Positions 53,191 to 61,396 of a stretch of DNA of 64,000 nucleotides are shown here, piece by piece; within the stretch, counting starts at the first letter, position 1, and every line of letters begins with the position of its first letter. This stretch comes from Niastella sp966212235 (GTDB lineage: Bacteria; Bacteroidota; Bacteroidia; Chitinophagales; Chitinophagaceae). Where the stretch lies: the NCBI GenBank assembly GCA_966212235.1, contig CBIHPP010000008.1, forward strand, positions 62,001 to 126,000. Direction: 5' to 3'. The notes under the pieces are model-generated. The model saw only the letters and a program-made list of their open reading frames with translations. It ran no database searches and was not told where the DNA came from. A program made the translations under genes and the position numbers.

Positions 53191-53223
53191 CCACCCCTAA
53201 CCCCCTAAAGGGGGTATTGAAAT

Positions 53224-53268
53224 AAAAAAATGGTGAGTGTCGCTAAGTAGCGAACTCACCATTTTTTT
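53224..53268. terminator. Bidirectional terminator
   Basis: The arms ATGGTGAGT/ACTCACCAT and CGCTA/TAGCG form a long stem flanked by A7 and T7. It ends the protease gene and the convergent small membrane protein gene. Confidence 0.9.
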
Positions 53269-53279
53269 ATTTTGCCGTT

Positions 53280-53630
53280 TCACGGCTTGTCAAGCAATTC
53301 TTTCTTTTCAACACGATAAGAGGCAATCAATCCAACCCCGCCGCCCATGGCGATAAAGGCAAACCACAATGCCGGATTTTCATAATCATGCAGCATGTAT
53401 TGGGTAATAAAATAGGACAATGTAAGGCCAACACCTGCGCCTAACAAAAGCAGTCCCCATTTTAAATTGGTGTAAGGCGCCGGGCGGTTGATCTTTTCTT
53501 TGGGATTCAGGCCTTTTTCAATCATGGCCAGGTTTTCGCGACTAATTAAATACCTGATGCCAAAGATCATGATAAACAACCCTAATGATGCAAGCATTAA
53601 CCAGATGATCGCTAATTGTGGACTTTCCAT
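53280..53630 (-). CDS. DUF6249-like small membrane protein
   Basis: This 116-residue protein has three hydrophobic helices (residues 7-27, 56-76 and 87-105) with the segment RENLAMIEKGLNPKEK between the first two. This pattern (MIEKGL motif between helices) is common in Bacteroidota proteins encoded next to ECF sigma/anti-sigma pairs, as here across a 353-base divergent gap. Function is unknown. Confidence 0.8.
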   Translation of the reverse strand: MESPQLAIIWLMLASLGLFIMIFGIRYLISRENLAMIEKGLNPKEKINRPAPYTNLKWGLLLLGAGVGLTLSYFITQYMLHDYENPALWFAFIAMGGGVGLIASYRVEKKELLDKP

Positions 53631-53983
53631 ATTGTGTAATTTATTTTTAGTGCTACTTATTTCTTACATCCAATATGACTACGCCTGCTGCCGGCTGGTT
53701 ACAGCATTTTCCATCAAATTATTCAAAAGTGAACAGAACAAGTATCGAAACCGGACACTCGCGAACTATTTAATCTGAATAAACAACTGATAATCAGGAC
53801 CACAGAATTGCGGCACAGGGCTGGAATATAACAACACACTTGTTGCTACAGGCCCAGGTCTGAAAAACAAAGCGTTTAGTTGAGTTATGTTATAAGTATA
53901 GCCATGATTTTTTCTATGTAACCCTTAAACCTTATTCCTTTTTCTGTAACCTGCTTTCTTCCCACATCGTCATACTATTAATA
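53631..53983. other. Divergent intergenic region, 353 bases
   Basis: The stretch lies between the DUF6249-like gene (leftward) and the ECF sigma gene (rightward). No gene and no exact TAnnTTTG box were seen; the rightward promoter may be of a different sigma class, possibly read by the ECF factor itself. Confidence 0.4.
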
Positions 53984-54568
53984 ATGCAAACCGGACCGGG
54001 TGATAATGAGATCATAAACAGGGTGCTGCAAGGCGAGCAGGCACAATATGCTGAGTTGGTAAAACGATATCAATCATTCGTTTTTACCATAGCTCTGCGT
54101 TACACCCCTAACCGGGAAGATGCCGAAGAGATTGCCCAGGACGTATTCGTGAAAGCCTATCGCAGCCTGGCAGATTTCAGGGGCGAATCAAAATTCAGTA
54201 CCTGGTTGTATACGATCGTTACTACCACCTGCATTACTTTTTTACGCAAGAAAAAGTTGCCCATTCATTCGCTCGACAATGAACATATATTTGAAGTGGC
54301 AGACAATCAGAATTCAACGTTCAGGGCAAACCAGGTAGAGCAAAAATCGAAAGTGCAGGTCATTAATGATGCGATCAAATTACTGAGTGTTGATGATGCC
54401 CGCGTAATCACGTTATTTTATCAGGCTGAACAAAGCCTGGAAGAAATTGGTCGTATTATAGGCGTTGATCCCAATACCGCCAAAGTTAAACTACACCGCG
54501 CCCGGCAACGGCTTAAGGAAAAAATGGAAAAGCATTTTACAGAAGAAGTGAAGGATATGGTTGGATAG
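53984..54568 (+). CDS. ECF-type RNA polymerase sigma factor
   Basis: This 194-residue sigma factor has region 2 (YAELVKRYQSFVFTIALRYTPNREDAEEIAQDVFVKAYRSLADFRGESKFSTWLYTI) and region 4 (DARVITLFYQAEQSLEEIGRIIGVDPNTAKVKLHRARQRLKEKM) joined by a linker. It directs polymerase to a stress or envelope regulon. It is followed after 28 bases by a two-helix membrane protein that should be its anti-sigma factor. Confidence 0.93.
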   Translation: MQTGPGDNEIINRVLQGEQAQYAELVKRYQSFVFTIALRYTPNREDAEEIAQDVFVKAYRSLADFRGESKFSTWLYTIVTTTCITFLRKKKLPIHSLDNEHIFEVADNQNSTFRANQVEQKSKVQVINDAIKLLSVDDARVITLFYQAEQSLEEIGRIIGVDPNTAKVKLHRARQRLKEKMEKHFTEEVKDMVG

Positions 54569-54596
54569 TTGACAAATTGAACATTAAACAAAAAGT

Positions 54597-55121
54597 ATGA
54601 ACAGGCAACAAAATATGGAAGAACGCTTGTGGGAGTATATTGATGGCGCCTGCCCTGCAGAGGACCGCTTGTTTATTGAACAACTGATTGCTGATAACCA
54701 GGAATGGCGAGCCAAATACCAGGAATTGCTGGAACTGCAGGACCTCATGGCACATCGCCTGGAGTTGGATGAACCTTCTATGCGGTTTACGCAGAACATC
54801 ATGGAAGCGATCAGTAAAGAACATATTGCACCTGCAGCCAGAACGTATATCAATAAACGGATCATCTGGGGTGTTGCCGGCTTTTTTCTAGTCAGCATCA
54901 TTGGCTTATTAATAGCTGGCATTGCGCAGGTGAACTGGTCAGCAGGCGGCACTGATAGTTCTTTACTAAATCTTAATAAGATCAACTTCGATAAAATCGA
55001 CGTAAGCAAATTCTTCAACAATACCTATACCAGCATTTTTATGATGATCAATGCGGTGCTGGGATTAATGCTGCTTGATATGTATTTACAAAGCAAGAAA
55101 AAGAAACGATATGAACCCTAA
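54597..55121 (+). CDS. Putative anti-sigma factor, membrane bound
   Basis: This 174-residue protein begins with a cytosolic zinc-less anti-sigma-like helical segment (MEERLWEYIDGACPAEDRLFIEQLIADNQEWRAKYQELLEL), followed by two transmembrane helices (IIWGVAGFFLVSIIGLLIAG and IFMMINAVLGLMLLDMY). Position directly after the ECF sigma gene and membrane topology support an anti-sigma role. The HxxxCxxC motif of the ZAS family is absent, so the call is from context and length. Confidence 0.78.
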   Translation: MNRQQNMEERLWEYIDGACPAEDRLFIEQLIADNQEWRAKYQELLELQDLMAHRLELDEPSMRFTQNIMEAISKEHIAPAARTYINKRIIWGVAGFFLVSIIGLLIAGIAQVNWSAGGTDSSLLNLNKINFDKIDVSKFFNNTYTSIFMMINAVLGLMLLDMYLQSKKKKRYEP

Positions 55122-55123
55122 AT

Positions 55124-55160
55124 AAAAAGCCCGGCCGGATAACCAGTCGGGCTTTTCTTT
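55124..55160. terminator. Bidirectional terminator after the anti-sigma gene and tex
   Basis: The stem AAAAGCCCG/CGGGCTTTT lies between convergent genes, with T-rich flanks on both strands. Confidence 0.85.
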
Positions 55161-55174
55161 GATCTCTATTATAA

Positions 55175-57469
55175 TTAATCATTAAACTTCTTCTTCAACT
55201 CCGCCAGCTTGGCCTGGAAAGGATTCAATGGCTCCGGCTTCTTTGGCTGGCTTTTTCCGCCGCCACCGCCACCGGTTGGTTTGCGATCGGTATTGCCACT
55301 GCCACTGCGTTTTTCGCCACCGCTGCTGCTGCCCTTTTGCTGATCTTTCATCGTCAATGAAATTCGTTTGCGGGGAACATCCACATCCGACACAGTAACC
55401 ATTACTTTCTGGTTCAGTTTCACCACCTCGTTGGGGTCAGAAATAAAGGTATTGCTCAACTGAGAAATATGCACCAACCCATCCTGTTTAACACCAATAT
55501 CTACAAACACGCCAAAGGCGGTGATGTTTGTAATAATGCCCGGTACAGTCATCCCAGGTTTTACATCTTCAATAGCTTTGATGGTGTCATCGAAGCGGAA
55601 TTCCTCGATCTGTGCACGTGGGTCACGACCTGGCTTTTCCAGTTCTTTTAATATATCGTCAATGGTGAATTCACCAATGGCTTCTGTAATGTATTGTTTC
55701 TTGTTGATCTTCTTGCGTAACTCATTCTTTTTGACCAGGTCTTCCAATGACGCCTGCAGGTCTTTGGCCATTGATTCAACCACATGATAGCTCTCCGGAT
55801 GCACGGATGAATTATCCAGCGGATTTTCAGCACCGGGAATACGTAAGAAACCCGCGCACTGCTCAAATGATTTGGGTCCCATCATCGGCACCTTCTTCAA
55901 TTCATCCCTGGTTTTGAAAGGTCCGTTCTTGGCCCGGTATTCAACAATATTTTTTGCCAGGGTATTGCTTAAACCCGATACGTATACCAGCAGGTGTTTG
56001 GAAGCGGTATTCACATCAACACCTACAAAGTTCACCGCGCTTTCCACCACCCTGTCCAGTGCATCTTTTAACCGGGTTTGATTTACATCATGCTGGTACT
56101 GCCCTACCCCAATGGATTTGGCATCGATCTTCACCAGTTCGCTCAGCGGATCCAGTAAACGGCGGCCAATGCTTACCGCACCACGTACCGTTATATCCTG
56201 ATCGGGGAATTCTTCCCGGGCAACTTCAGAAGCAGAGTAAATAGAAGCGCCGCTTTCATTCACCTGGAAAACACTCACCGGTTTACCAAAGTCAATGCTG
56301 CGTACCAGTTGTTCGGTTTCGCGGCCAGCGGTACCATTTCCTATACCGATGGCTTCAATTTCATATTTATCGACCAGGAATTTTAATTCAGACACACTGC
56401 CCTGCCAATCGTTCTGTGGCGGGTGCGGGTAAATAGCCGTATTGTAAACCAGGTTTCCCTGCGCATCCAAACATACCAGTTTACAACCGGTACGGAAACC
56501 GGGGTCAAGCGCCAACACTCGTTTTGAACCCAATGGTGAAGCCAGCAATAATTGACGCAGGTTCTCGGTAAACACATGAATGGCTTCTTCATCGGCTTTA
56601 TTCTTGCTAGCCAGCCTGAACTCATTTTCAATAGAAGGTTTTAATAAACGATCGAACGAATCATCGATCGCCTTCTTTACTTCACTGGCAAACGGGTTAT
56701 TACTCTTTACAAACGTTCTGTTGAGGTCATCTACAGCAGTCTGTTTGTCAACGTTTATATCCATCACCAGGTAGCCTTCTTTTTCGGCACGGCGTATAGC
56801 CAGTATGCGGTGAGACGGGCTATCTGCCAGATCTCCATTGAACTCAAAATAATCGCGGTATTTCTGTGCTTCCTCTTCGTCTTTTTTACTGCTGAGTACT
56901 TTCGACGACAACTTGGCGGTTTCAGTAAACTGCTGACGCACTTTATTACGTGCCTGTTCATTTTCACTTACCCATTCTGCAATGATATCGCGGGCGCCCT
57001 GCATGGCTTCTTTGATATCCTTTACCTGCTCATTCAGGAATTTGGCAGCTTCTTCATCCGGATTTTCACCGCCCTGTTCAAATACCAGTTTCGCCAACGG
57101 CTCAAGACCTTTTTCAATAGCCTGGGTAGCCCTTGTTTTGCGTTTTGGTTTGTAGGGCAGATAAATATCTTCCAGCTCGGTAGCATCGTAACAGTTTTCG
57201 ATACGATCTTTTAATTCGGGTGTTAATTTACCCAAACCTTCAATCGTTTTTACAACCGTTTCTTTGCGTTTATCCAGTTCAGAAAAATAAGCGATCTGCT
57301 CCACGACCTGGCCAATACCAACTTCATCCATATTATTGGTCGCTTCCTTCCGGTAGCGGGCCATAAACGGAATAGTAGCCCCTTCGCTTTGCAACTGGTG
57401 GATATTATTGATCTGCTTAATGCTGAACGATAATTTCTCAGCGATCTTCTGAATGTACTTTACTTCCAT
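55175..57469 (-). CDS. tex: Tex-family RNA-binding transcription accessory protein
   Basis: This 764-residue protein has the Tex order: N-terminal helical domain (SFSIKQINNIHQLQSEGATIPFMARYRKEATNNMDE), a YqgF-like RNase H fold (RVLALDPGFRTGCKLVCLD), helix-hairpin-helix repeats (NTLAKNIVEYRAKNGPFKTRDELKKVPMMGPKSFEQCAGFLRI) and a C-terminal S1 domain (GMTVPGIITNITAFGVFVDIGVKQDGLVHISQL). A basic Gly/Ser tail follows. Tex binds nucleic acid and affects transcription. A TACATTTG box (57583-57590) gives a leader of about 110 bases. Confidence 0.95.
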   Translation of the reverse strand: MEVKYIQKIAEKLSFSIKQINNIHQLQSEGATIPFMARYRKEATNNMDEVGIGQVVEQIAYFSELDKRKETVVKTIEGLGKLTPELKDRIENCYDATELEDIYLPYKPKRKTRATQAIEKGLEPLAKLVFEQGGENPDEEAAKFLNEQVKDIKEAMQGARDIIAEWVSENEQARNKVRQQFTETAKLSSKVLSSKKDEEEAQKYRDYFEFNGDLADSPSHRILAIRRAEKEGYLVMDINVDKQTAVDDLNRTFVKSNNPFASEVKKAIDDSFDRLLKPSIENEFRLASKNKADEEAIHVFTENLRQLLLASPLGSKRVLALDPGFRTGCKLVCLDAQGNLVYNTAIYPHPPQNDWQGSVSELKFLVDKYEIEAIGIGNGTAGRETEQLVRSIDFGKPVSVFQVNESGASIYSASEVAREEFPDQDITVRGAVSIGRRLLDPLSELVKIDAKSIGVGQYQHDVNQTRLKDALDRVVESAVNFVGVDVNTASKHLLVYVSGLSNTLAKNIVEYRAKNGPFKTRDELKKVPMMGPKSFEQCAGFLRIPGAENPLDNSSVHPESYHVVESMAKDLQASLEDLVKKNELRKKINKKQYITEAIGEFTIDDILKELEKPGRDPRAQIEEFRFDDTIKAIEDVKPGMTVPGIITNITAFGVFVDIGVKQDGLVHISQLSNTFISDPNEVVKLNQKVMVTVSDVDVPRKRISLTMKDQQKGSSSGGEKRSGSGNTDRKPTGGGGGGKSQPKKPEPLNPFQAKLAELKKKFND

Positions 57470-57944
57470 TTATTAGAATTTGCAGTTTTTTTAATCTGTT
57501 GAACGTTCATACGGTACAAGGTCCTATTTTCCGGGTCTTATCCTTAATACCTTCCTCTTTTCGGATTACAACTTAGGGGCAGCAAATGTAAGGTATGATG
57601 CGAAAGAAAAAACTTGTTTTTACTAACAACATTTTTTGTAATAGGAACTTTTAAGATCCTTATCTCTGATACCATACTCGTTCAAAATTAGGCTATTATC
57701 CGGGTTGATTTCAGGAACATTTTTTATTGCATAAAAAAGTTCTTTTTTAAAGCGGTTTAGAAAACATAAAATTTATCGTAATAACAATAAAAAGACGGAA
57801 TTTCATCCGCCTTAATTTTTTTATTGTGCCGGTTTTTTCTTATTATGGGAAACAGTCATTTACATTCTTGTAAAAACGGAGTTACTATTGCAACAGAAAA
57901 AACAATCTTGATTTACAACCGAAATAAAATAACAAAAAACATGA
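57470..57944. other. Intergenic region, 475 bases
   Basis: The right end of the region holds the downstream flank of the alpha/beta hydrolase gene with its terminator; the left end holds the tex promoter region. The middle is AT-rich and no gene is visible. Confidence 0.45.
57788..57820 (-). terminator. Terminator of the alpha/beta hydrolase gene
   Basis: The stem AAGACGGA/TCCGCCTT has one A-C mismatch on the plus strand but a G-T wobble on the minus strand, followed there by TTTTTATTG. It therefore fits a leftward RNA. Confidence 0.65.
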
Positions 57945-58604
57945 TCATGCATTCACTGTAGATTCCAGTAATGCTTTTGCCAGGAATGCATTCACCACAT
58001 CGGGGCTGGTCATTACCAGCATGTGGCCTTCTTTTGGAATGGTATGTGTAGGATGTGTATATCGCACCGGTAGCACTTCATCTCTTGTACCATGAATATG
58101 CCATACCGGATGTGGAATGGTTTCATTCTGCCAGTTCAATATGGCATGCATGCTCCAGCGAATTAAACCGGTATCGCTTTCATTGATGATCTGCCACAGC
58201 AACTTTTTATCTTCATTATTTTCACGGGTAAAAAATCTTTTGGTAGCAGCGGATGTTTTCAACAGCGAAATGGGCACTATTTTATGCAACCCCATTTTTC
58301 CTGCAATCCGGAAATACCCGGGCAATTGGGTCGATACCGGTACACTTGAAATAAGTATGGTTGCTGCAGGCTTGTATTGCTTGGCGATTTCGGTAGCCAG
58401 CATACCGCCAAACGATAAACCCACCAGGGCGAAAGGTTCTTCCCTGTTGATAGATGCAGCCAGCCGCAAAGCATACGATGGCAGGGATTCATCCTTTTCA
58501 GGCGATATCCAATCAAGATGAACAGCTTCACAACCTTCCGGTAATTGGATATGCTTAAATACCCGCCTGTCGGCCGCAAGACCACTGATGAAATACACTT
58601 TCAT
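57945..58604 (-). CDS. Alpha/beta hydrolase
   Basis: This 219-residue cytosolic hydrolase has the nucleophile elbow VGLSFGGMLA (Ser near residue 64), a late acid in HIHGTRDEVLPV and the catalytic His in KEGHMLVM. It lacks a signal peptide. Substrate cannot be named. It is divergent from the cystathionine beta-synthase-like gene. Confidence 0.85.
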   Translation of the reverse strand: MKVYFISGLAADRRVFKHIQLPEGCEAVHLDWISPEKDESLPSYALRLAASINREEPFALVGLSFGGMLATEIAKQYKPAATILISSVPVSTQLPGYFRIAGKMGLHKIVPISLLKTSAATKRFFTRENNEDKKLLWQIINESDTGLIRWSMHAILNWQNETIPHPVWHIHGTRDEVLPVRYTHPTHTIPKEGHMLVMTSPDVVNAFLAKALLESTVNA

Positions 58605-58647
58605 AATAATATCTCCACGACAAAATTACTCAGTAACCTGTTAAAAA

Positions 58648-58676
58648 GTTGACAAGACATTAAAAACTTACCTTTG
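58648..58676 (+). promoter_or_regulatory. Promoter of the cystathionine beta-synthase-like gene
   Basis: GTTG, 17 bases, then TACCTTTG (58669-58676) fits the Bacteroidota consensus; the start codon is 21 bases further on. Confidence 0.6.
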
Positions 58677-58697
58677 CCATTAACAAACAAACACTAC

Positions 58698-60077
58698 ATG
58701 GATATTAAGAATAATATTCTCGAAACGATTGGAAATACGCCACTTATCAGGCTAAACAAGATTACGAAACATCTCCCGGCCACCATCGCTGCCAAAGTAG
58801 ATTATTTTAATCCGGGCAATTCTATCAAAGACCGCATGGCAGTTAAAATGATCGAGGTAGCAGAAAAAGAAGGTAAACTAAAACCAGGCGGAACGATCAT
58901 TGAATGTACCAGCGGAAATACCGGCATGGGATTGGCGCTGGCAGCGTGTGTAAAAGGATATAAATGTATTTTCACTACTACAGATAAGCAATCAAAAGAA
59001 AAAGCGGATATTTTAAAAGCAGTAGGTGCTGAAGTAATTGTTTGTCCAACCAATGTAGAGCCCGACGACCCACGCAGTTACTATTCCGTAGCCCGCCGAC
59101 TCGCCAAAGAAATTCCCAATTCATTCCATTGCAATCAATATGACAACCTGGCCAACCGGCTGGCCCATTATGAAACCACCGGCCCTGAAATATGGAAACA
59201 AACCGATGGAAAAATTACCCACCTGGTTTGCACGGCAGGTACAGGCGGTACGGTGACGGGTACGGCCATGTATTTGAAAGAAAAAAATCCCGCTATTAAA
59301 ATATGGGCGATCGATGTGTATGGTTCCTTGCTCACCAAATATTTTCGCACAGGCGAAATAGATATGAATGAAGTGCACCCCTATATTTCAGAAGGTTTTG
59401 GGGAAGATTTTGTGCCGGATAATTACGACATGAGCGTCATTGACCACTTTGAACAGGTAACCGATAGAGATGGCGCCATTATGGCCCGACGCCTTGCCAA
59501 GGACGAAGGTATATTCTGTGGTTACAGCGCCGGCAGTTGCATACAGGGATTGATGCAAATCGCCAATGGAACAGACCCAAAAAATCATTTGACAAAAGAC
59601 GACCTGGTGGTTTGTATCTTCCACGACCATGGCAGCCGCTATGTTGCCAAGATATATAATGATCAATGGATGATGGAAAGAGGCTTTATGGAAGTAAAGA
59701 CCTGTAGAGACATTATCAACAACCGGGGCGCCAAACAAAGACTGGTAAACATTGACCCGGGTAATACCGTTTCTGAGGCCGTAGAATTAATGCGCAAGTA
59801 CGATATTGAACATATACCGGTTATCAATAACAGCGGGCTGGTTGGGGCCATCAGCGAAAGCGGTTTATTTCAGAAAATATTCTCCAACCCCGATATCAGA
59901 AATGCCCGTATTGAATCAGTGATGGAGCCGGCATTCCCCATTGTTGATTTTAACACGCCCATAGAAAAGCTCCGGACCTTAATTAATAAGGATAATGGCG
60001 CCGTCCTTAGTAAGGACGAATTAGGAAATTTACACATTGTTACCAAATACGATGTATTGCAGGCGTTGGGTAATTAG
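58698..60077 (+). CDS. Cystathionine beta-synthase-like protein (PLP domain plus CBS pair)
   Basis: This 459-residue PLP enzyme has a cysteine synthase-type catalytic domain (ILETIGNTPLIRLNKI, the PLP lysine in NPGNSIKDRMAVKM, ECTSGNTGMGLALA, CTAGTGGTVTGTAMYL, GYSAGSCIQG) and two C-terminal CBS domains (residues 335-459). This architecture is cystathionine beta-synthase or O-acetylserine sulfhydrylase with a sensor module. The ATG at 58698 lies just after an exact promoter box, which rules out the upstream TTG. A terminator follows at 60112. Confidence 0.9.
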   Translation: MDIKNNILETIGNTPLIRLNKITKHLPATIAAKVDYFNPGNSIKDRMAVKMIEVAEKEGKLKPGGTIIECTSGNTGMGLALAACVKGYKCIFTTTDKQSKEKADILKAVGAEVIVCPTNVEPDDPRSYYSVARRLAKEIPNSFHCNQYDNLANRLAHYETTGPEIWKQTDGKITHLVCTAGTGGTVTGTAMYLKEKNPAIKIWAIDVYGSLLTKYFRTGEIDMNEVHPYISEGFGEDFVPDNYDMSVIDHFEQVTDRDGAIMARRLAKDEGIFCGYSAGSCIQGLMQIANGTDPKNHLTKDDLVVCIFHDHGSRYVAKIYNDQWMMERGFMEVKTCRDIINNRGAKQRLVNIDPGNTVSEAVELMRKYDIEHIPVINNSGLVGAISESGLFQKIFSNPDIRNARIESVMEPAFPIVDFNTPIEKLRTLINKDNGAVLSKDELGNLHIVTKYDVLQALGN

Positions 60078-60111
60078 TCCCGGCTGAGCCGGGATGATAA
60101 TTTGCTAATGG

Positions 60112-60149
60112 AAAAGGCAGAACGCTCAATAGTGAACGCTCTGCCTTTT
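60112..60149. terminator. Terminator-like hairpin after the CBS gene
   Basis: The 16-bp arms AAAAGGCAGAACGCTC and GAACGCTCTGCCTTTT pair with two A-C mismatches on the plus strand and two G-T wobbles on the minus strand. It would serve the CBS gene but is better formed in a leftward RNA. Confidence 0.75.
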
Positions 60150-60190
60150 GCTTGCAGTTGTATTTCATTAGCACATTAGCTAATAAGCAC

Positions 60191-60230
60191 ATTAAAATAA
60201 AAGCGCCCCGTTATTAGCGGGACGCCTTTG
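60191..60230 (-). terminator. Leftward terminator with no known upstream gene
   Basis: The stem GCGTCCCG/CGGGGCGC on the minus strand is followed by TTTTATTTTAAT. The only mismatch is a G-T wobble on the minus strand but C-A on the plus, which points to a leftward RNA coming from the non-coding region to the right. Confidence 0.65.
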
Positions 60231-61057
60231 TGAAATCTTGTTCAGGTACTTTGGACGGTTTTACTAAGGACTGGTTTGCTGATAGAGATTTCTGGTTTCT
60301 CGGAATTGGATACGTTTTTTCAACGATATTGGATACAGGGTACGGATCAAAACAAAACGATTATAAGATAAATTAGGGTTTAGAGGCACTTCTACTGTTC
60401 AGGGATTAAGGTTTCGCAATTTTCGGTACGATTTTTTCAGGGTACGTCAACATCGTGTTGACAGTACAAAGATGCTGATGTTTTTGAGGAGGTTGCACTT
60501 TATTCGATCAATGGCAGTCCTTCTTCGTTTAATGCAAAGAAAACACAGATTAGTCAGGAAAAATCCGCTGAAACCCTTACTGGATGAGCGTTTCAGACAT
60601 ATAGTTTTATCAGATGTTTGATCAGGATCAATAAAAAATAACTGGTACTTTTTATCTTCTCGTAATACTACCTTACCACCTCAGCAATACTACGCATAAC
60701 AGTTGTGGGTAGCTACTATTTTTGCAGTAAATACCGAACAATTTAAATCGAGAGTTTCTGCTCTTGTTAACATTTGTAACTGACGTAACTTTGTGTCTGA
60801 AGTTGATTGATTACTAATCAATCTATTCCAATGTTCAGGGAAAACCATAAGTGTCCAATATCCAGTAAAAAATCAAGAAAAATCCAGTACCAGTCAACTT
60901 CTTTTTTTGCATAATCCAATATCATTCATAAAATCCATTATCCAGATCCAATGTCCGTGAAAACGAATATCCTTGAAAACCAACAGTACAAGTCCTGTGA
61001 TTAACCAAGTAAATTAAAATCCAACGTCCAACAAAGACCGAGGTAGTTCCAATTCCT

Positions 61058-61156
61058 GTGTGTTAAAAACCGCCTGCTTAACTCCAATACCCTCCTGCTA
61101 AAACTTCCTATGATTTTTAGCAGGAGGCAGCAGCGGTCTCCGAAAGTTTAACACAC
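61058..61156. repeat. Nested three-stem palindromic element
   Basis: Outer stem GTGTGTTAAA/TTTAACACAC (61058-61067 with 61147-61156), middle stem ACCG(c)CTGCT/AGCAGCGGT (61069-61078 with 61129-61137), inner stem CCTCCTGCTAAAA/TTTTAGCAGGAGG (61091-61103 with 61115-61127, 11-base loop). The concentric order makes one long rod. It could be a structured RNA or a DNA hairpin element; it has no T tract on either side. Confidence 0.75.
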
Positions 61157-61350
61157 CACGCAAAACAAAACACGCTTTCCACATCGTACGCAAAACGCCG
61201 AACGCTTAACACAACACGCCTTCCACTTTTCATCTTGTCCTATTTTCCTTTTTATTTACTTTTTGCCTTCCATTAGCACATCAGCATATTATCAAATTAG
61301 CACATTAGTTTTCTCTACCTTCGCTCCTGTATTTCATTATCACATTATCG

Positions 61351-61374
61351 AACCTGCCTGCCGGCAGGCAGGTT
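61351..61374. repeat. GC-rich palindrome, 24 bp
   Basis: Perfect self-complement, each arm AACCTGCCTGCC. It is embedded in TTATCACATTAGC word repeats and ends 22 bases before the next start codon. A shorter version of its core, CCTGCCGGCAGG, occurs at 39299-39310 before aroB's downstream gene. Confidence 0.8.
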
Positions 61375-61396
61375 ATCACATTAGCTAATTAGTATT

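Larger units (their letters stand above)
60231..61396. other. Large non-coding region with many hairpins
   Basis: No protein gene is convincing in about 1.2 kb. Structures include GTCAACA-TCG-TGTTGAC with GTAC flanks (60451-60477), CTGAAAC/GTTTCAG (60568-60596), GATTGAT-TACTA-ATCAATC (near 60806-60824), a nested three-stem element (61058-61156) and a 24-bp palindrome (61351-61374). A rightward promoter-like pair CTTG-19-TAACTTTG lies at 60763-60793. Word repeats such as TCCAATATCC fill 60850-61030. Two terminators at the left end suggest a leftward transcript; no tRNA-like, RNase P or tmRNA motif was recognised. Confidence 0.6.

Noticed and set aside
60398..60690. Leftward open frame of about 77 codons in the 60-kb non-coding region (GGKVVLREDKKYQL and onward)
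   Set aside because: It has no ATG, GTG or TTG near its upstream end that gives a sensible protein, its composition is Cys/Arg/Ser-rich in an untypical way, and it overlaps several hairpins.
60231..60840. tmRNA or RNase P RNA in the large non-coding stretch
   Set aside because: No tRNA-like acceptor/T-arm sequence, no tag frame ending in Ala-Ala and no conserved RNase P core words were found on either strand.
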